Positions 62,744 to 64,000 of a stretch of DNA of 64,000 bases are shown here, one piece after another (positions within the stretch are counted from its first letter, which is position 1; every line of letters starts with the position of its first letter). The stretch is from positions 503,481 through 567,480 of the forward strand of contig MKUO01000018.1 in the NCBI GenBank assembly GCA_001897855.1, in the 5' to 3' direction. A program made the translations under genes and the position numbers. The stretch comes from Bacteroidetes bacterium 43-93. GTDB taxonomy: Bacteria > Bacteroidota > Bacteroidia > Chitinophagales > Chitinophagaceae. A model generated the notes under the pieces. The model was not told where the DNA came from, made no database searches, and saw only the letters and a program-made list of their open reading frames with translations.

Positions 62744-63628
62744 ATGAGAATAGTTCCCGGTGAGATAAAAACGGCAGACCTTCATGCATACCTGCTAGGT
62801 TCCGTTGCCCCAAGGCCCATATGTTTCGCAAGCACGGTAGATAAAGACGGTAATCGAAATCTTTCGCCCTTCAGTTTTTTTAATGTTTTTGGTAGTAACC
62901 CTCCTATACTGGTATTTTCTCCATCGCGCAGGGTTAGAAACAATACCATCAAGCATACGCTGGAAAATATACAGGAGACCAGGGAAGTAGTGATCAATAT
63001 GGTTAACTACGATATGGTGCAGCAAACCAGCCTTGCCAGCTGCGAGTATCCAAAAGAAACGGATGAGTTTATAAAAAGCGGCTTCACACCTATAGCATCA
63101 GATATGGTAAAACCCTTCCGTGTAAAGGAATCGCCGGTGCAGATAGAATGTAAAGTATTACAGATCATAGAAACCGGGCAAGGCGGTGGTGCCGGCAACC
63201 TGGTGATCTGCGAAGTAGTTTGCATGCATATAGATGATAATATTTTGAACAGCGCCGGTAAGATAGATCCTCACAAGATCGACCTCGTAGCCCGCATGGG
63301 TGCCGACTATTATTGCAGGGCATCCGGCAATGCGGTGTTCGAGGTACCAAAACCTAATACTCAACTGGGTATTGGTGTAGATGCATTACCCGCTCATATT
63401 CGCAATAGCAATATACTTACGGGCAATAACCTGGGTGTGCTCGCCAACAGTACCAATATCCCTGTTGTAAGCGATGTACTGTATGACGACAGGCTCATCA
63501 GCATATTAAAAGAATATACTAACGATAACGATGGCCTGCACAATGCGCTGCACACATATGCAAAAGAACTACTGGATGCAGGCGATGTAGACAAAGCATG
63601 GCAAGTACTGCTTGCCGGCGAAGAATAG
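62744..63628 (+). CDS. Flavin reductase family protein (FMN-binding split barrel)
   Basis: A 294-residue cytosolic FMN-binding protein. LLGSVAPRPICFASTVDKDGNRNLSPFSFFNVFGSNPPILVFSPSRR is the flavin reductase-like domain start, with NTIKHTLENIQETREVVINMVNYDMVQQTSLASCEYPKETDEF as the conserved follow-up. A C-terminal extension of about 80 residues (LLANSTNIPVVSDVL; SILKEYTNDNDGLHNALHTYAKELLDAGDVDKAWQVLL) is found in Bacteroidota members and is helical. It may reduce flavin for monooxygenases or bind FMN for another role. A promoter-like TTATTTTG ends only four bases before the ATG, so the transcript may be leaderless. Confidence 0.87.
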   Translation: MRIVPGEIKTADLHAYLLGSVAPRPICFASTVDKDGNRNLSPFSFFNVFGSNPPILVFSPSRRVRNNTIKHTLENIQETREVVINMVNYDMVQQTSLASCEYPKETDEFIKSGFTPIASDMVKPFRVKESPVQIECKVLQIIETGQGGGAGNLVICEVVCMHIDDNILNSAGKIDPHKIDLVARMGADYYCRASGNAVFEVPKPNTQLGIGVDALPAHIRNSNILTGNNLGVLANSTNIPVVSDVLYDDRLISILKEYTNDNDGLHNALHTYAKELLDAGDVDKAWQVLLAGEE

Positions 63629-63650
63629 CATTACATATCTAAATGTATTG

Positions 63651-63685
63651 AATAGCCACCGCGAAAACCGCGGTGGCTATTGTTT
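63651..63685 (+). terminator. Rho-independent terminator after flavin reductase gene
   Basis: Perfect 13-bp stem AATAGCCACCGCG / CGCGGTGGCTATT around a 5-nt loop, followed by TGTTTT. Confidence 0.88.
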
Positions 63686-63722
63686 TAAGCCATACTGTGT
63701 TTTATAAGCATTTCTCATGTTT

Positions 63723-63760
63723 GTTAACCGCTCGTTAACCGCTTGCTAATTACGGGTTAA
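63723..63760. promoter_or_regulatory. Repeated GTTAACCGC half-sites upstream of the last gene
   Basis: GTTAACCGC occurs at 63723-63731 and again at 63734-63742 (11-bp period), with an inverted relative CGGGTTAA at 63753-63760. The 11-bp spacing, one helical turn, suggests cooperative protein binding, about 95 bases before the ATG. Confidence 0.4.
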
Positions 63761-63855
63761 GGGGACTTGAAAATTTCTGTATGCGGCCGCCATGCCCCCA
63801 TATTTGCATCATCAAACGAACAAACAACTCAAACAAACAACAAACAACAAACAAA

Positions 63856-64000
63856 ATGAAAAAGTTAATCGCAATCGCAGCTATCCTTACTTCAGCTTAC
63901 GCAGCTAATGCACAGGTTTCTTCTACAGCTACACAAACTGTAAACCTGAACCTGTCTAACGCTATCGAACTTACCTTCACAGGAAGCGGTAATGCAAACG
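63856..64000 (+). CDS. Secreted protein, N-terminal part (cut by window edge)
   Basis: Only 48 residues are inside the window. The start MKKLIAIAAILTSAYAANAQ is a clean signal peptide, followed by a Ser/Thr/Asn-rich, beta-prone mature N-terminus (VNLNLSNAIELTFTGSG). The upstream leader (63812-63855) is made of CAAA-type repeats without a Shine-Dalgarno motif, a layout often seen for abundant Bacteroidota proteins. Family cannot be decided from this part; a fimbrial or surface-structure subunit is one guess. Confidence 0.7.
   Translation, partial: MKKLIAIAAILTSAYAANAQVSSTATQTVNLNLSNAIELTFTGSGNAN

Overview
The window is a chromosomal segment of a Bacteroidota bacterium, most likely of the Chitinophagaceae or a close relative. 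Evidence: type IX secretion features (two PorP/SprF-like proteins, two giant surface proteins with gliding-motility-type C-terminal domains, an RCC1 protein with a type A sorting tail), BatA/DUF58 proteins, a bacterial geranylgeranylglyceryl phosphate synthase, flexirubin-type pigment enzymes, and promoter-like TAnnTTTG elements. No rRNA, tRNA, prophage or CRISPR array was seen.

Layout: 1-4500 holds the end of a signal peptidase I gene, a lipoprotein cytochrome c, kbl and two tandem paralogous secreted proteins. 4524-10402 holds a ferredoxin reductase-like gene and a convergent five-gene operon (methyltransferase, halogenase-like flavoprotein, three ketoacyl-synthase-fold proteins). 11317-17887 is a tetR-tolC-hlyD-RND efflux operon with a strong palindromic operator candidate. 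18084-28156 carries mscL, GGGP synthase, uvrB, a shortened bat operon and the RCC1 protein. 28157-31010 is the rplM-rpsI-rpsB-tsf operon, where S2 has an unusual Gly/Arg/Ala tail. 31533-34583 is an island of five two-hairpin REP-like repeats interleaved with a RAYT transposase gene and three small accessory genes. 34590-38477 has a second group of pigment-type genes (ketoacyl synthase, FabG, tyrosine ammonia-lyase). 38570-41881 has a DUF3108 protein, a flippase-like protein, ruvC and a response regulator. 41958-49658 and 54927-59545 each pair a giant adhesin with a PorP/SprF gene. Between them are pdxJ, a peptide-binding lipoprotein, rsmI, purS, pssA and a second response regulator. 59750-64000 holds an RNase H-like protein, a membrane protein, DUF2911 and flavin reductase proteins, and the start of a secreted protein.

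How the parts work together: tyrosine ammonia-lyase would supply 4-coumarate, and the ketoacyl synthases, FabG, halogenase-like and methyltransferase proteins would extend and decorate an aryl polyene of flexirubin type. Carrier protein, ligase, dehydratase and acyltransferase genes are not in the window, so the pathway is only partly visible and is split into two groups 24 kb apart. The adhesin/PorP pairs fit T9SS substrates with their outer-membrane partners.

The most unusual structure is the REP/RAYT island. Its repeats supply the stop codon of one gene and the possible N-terminus of another, and no further copies were noticed elsewhere in the window. Start codons and domain limits are my own reading of the sequence; family names rest on recognised motifs, not on database searches.
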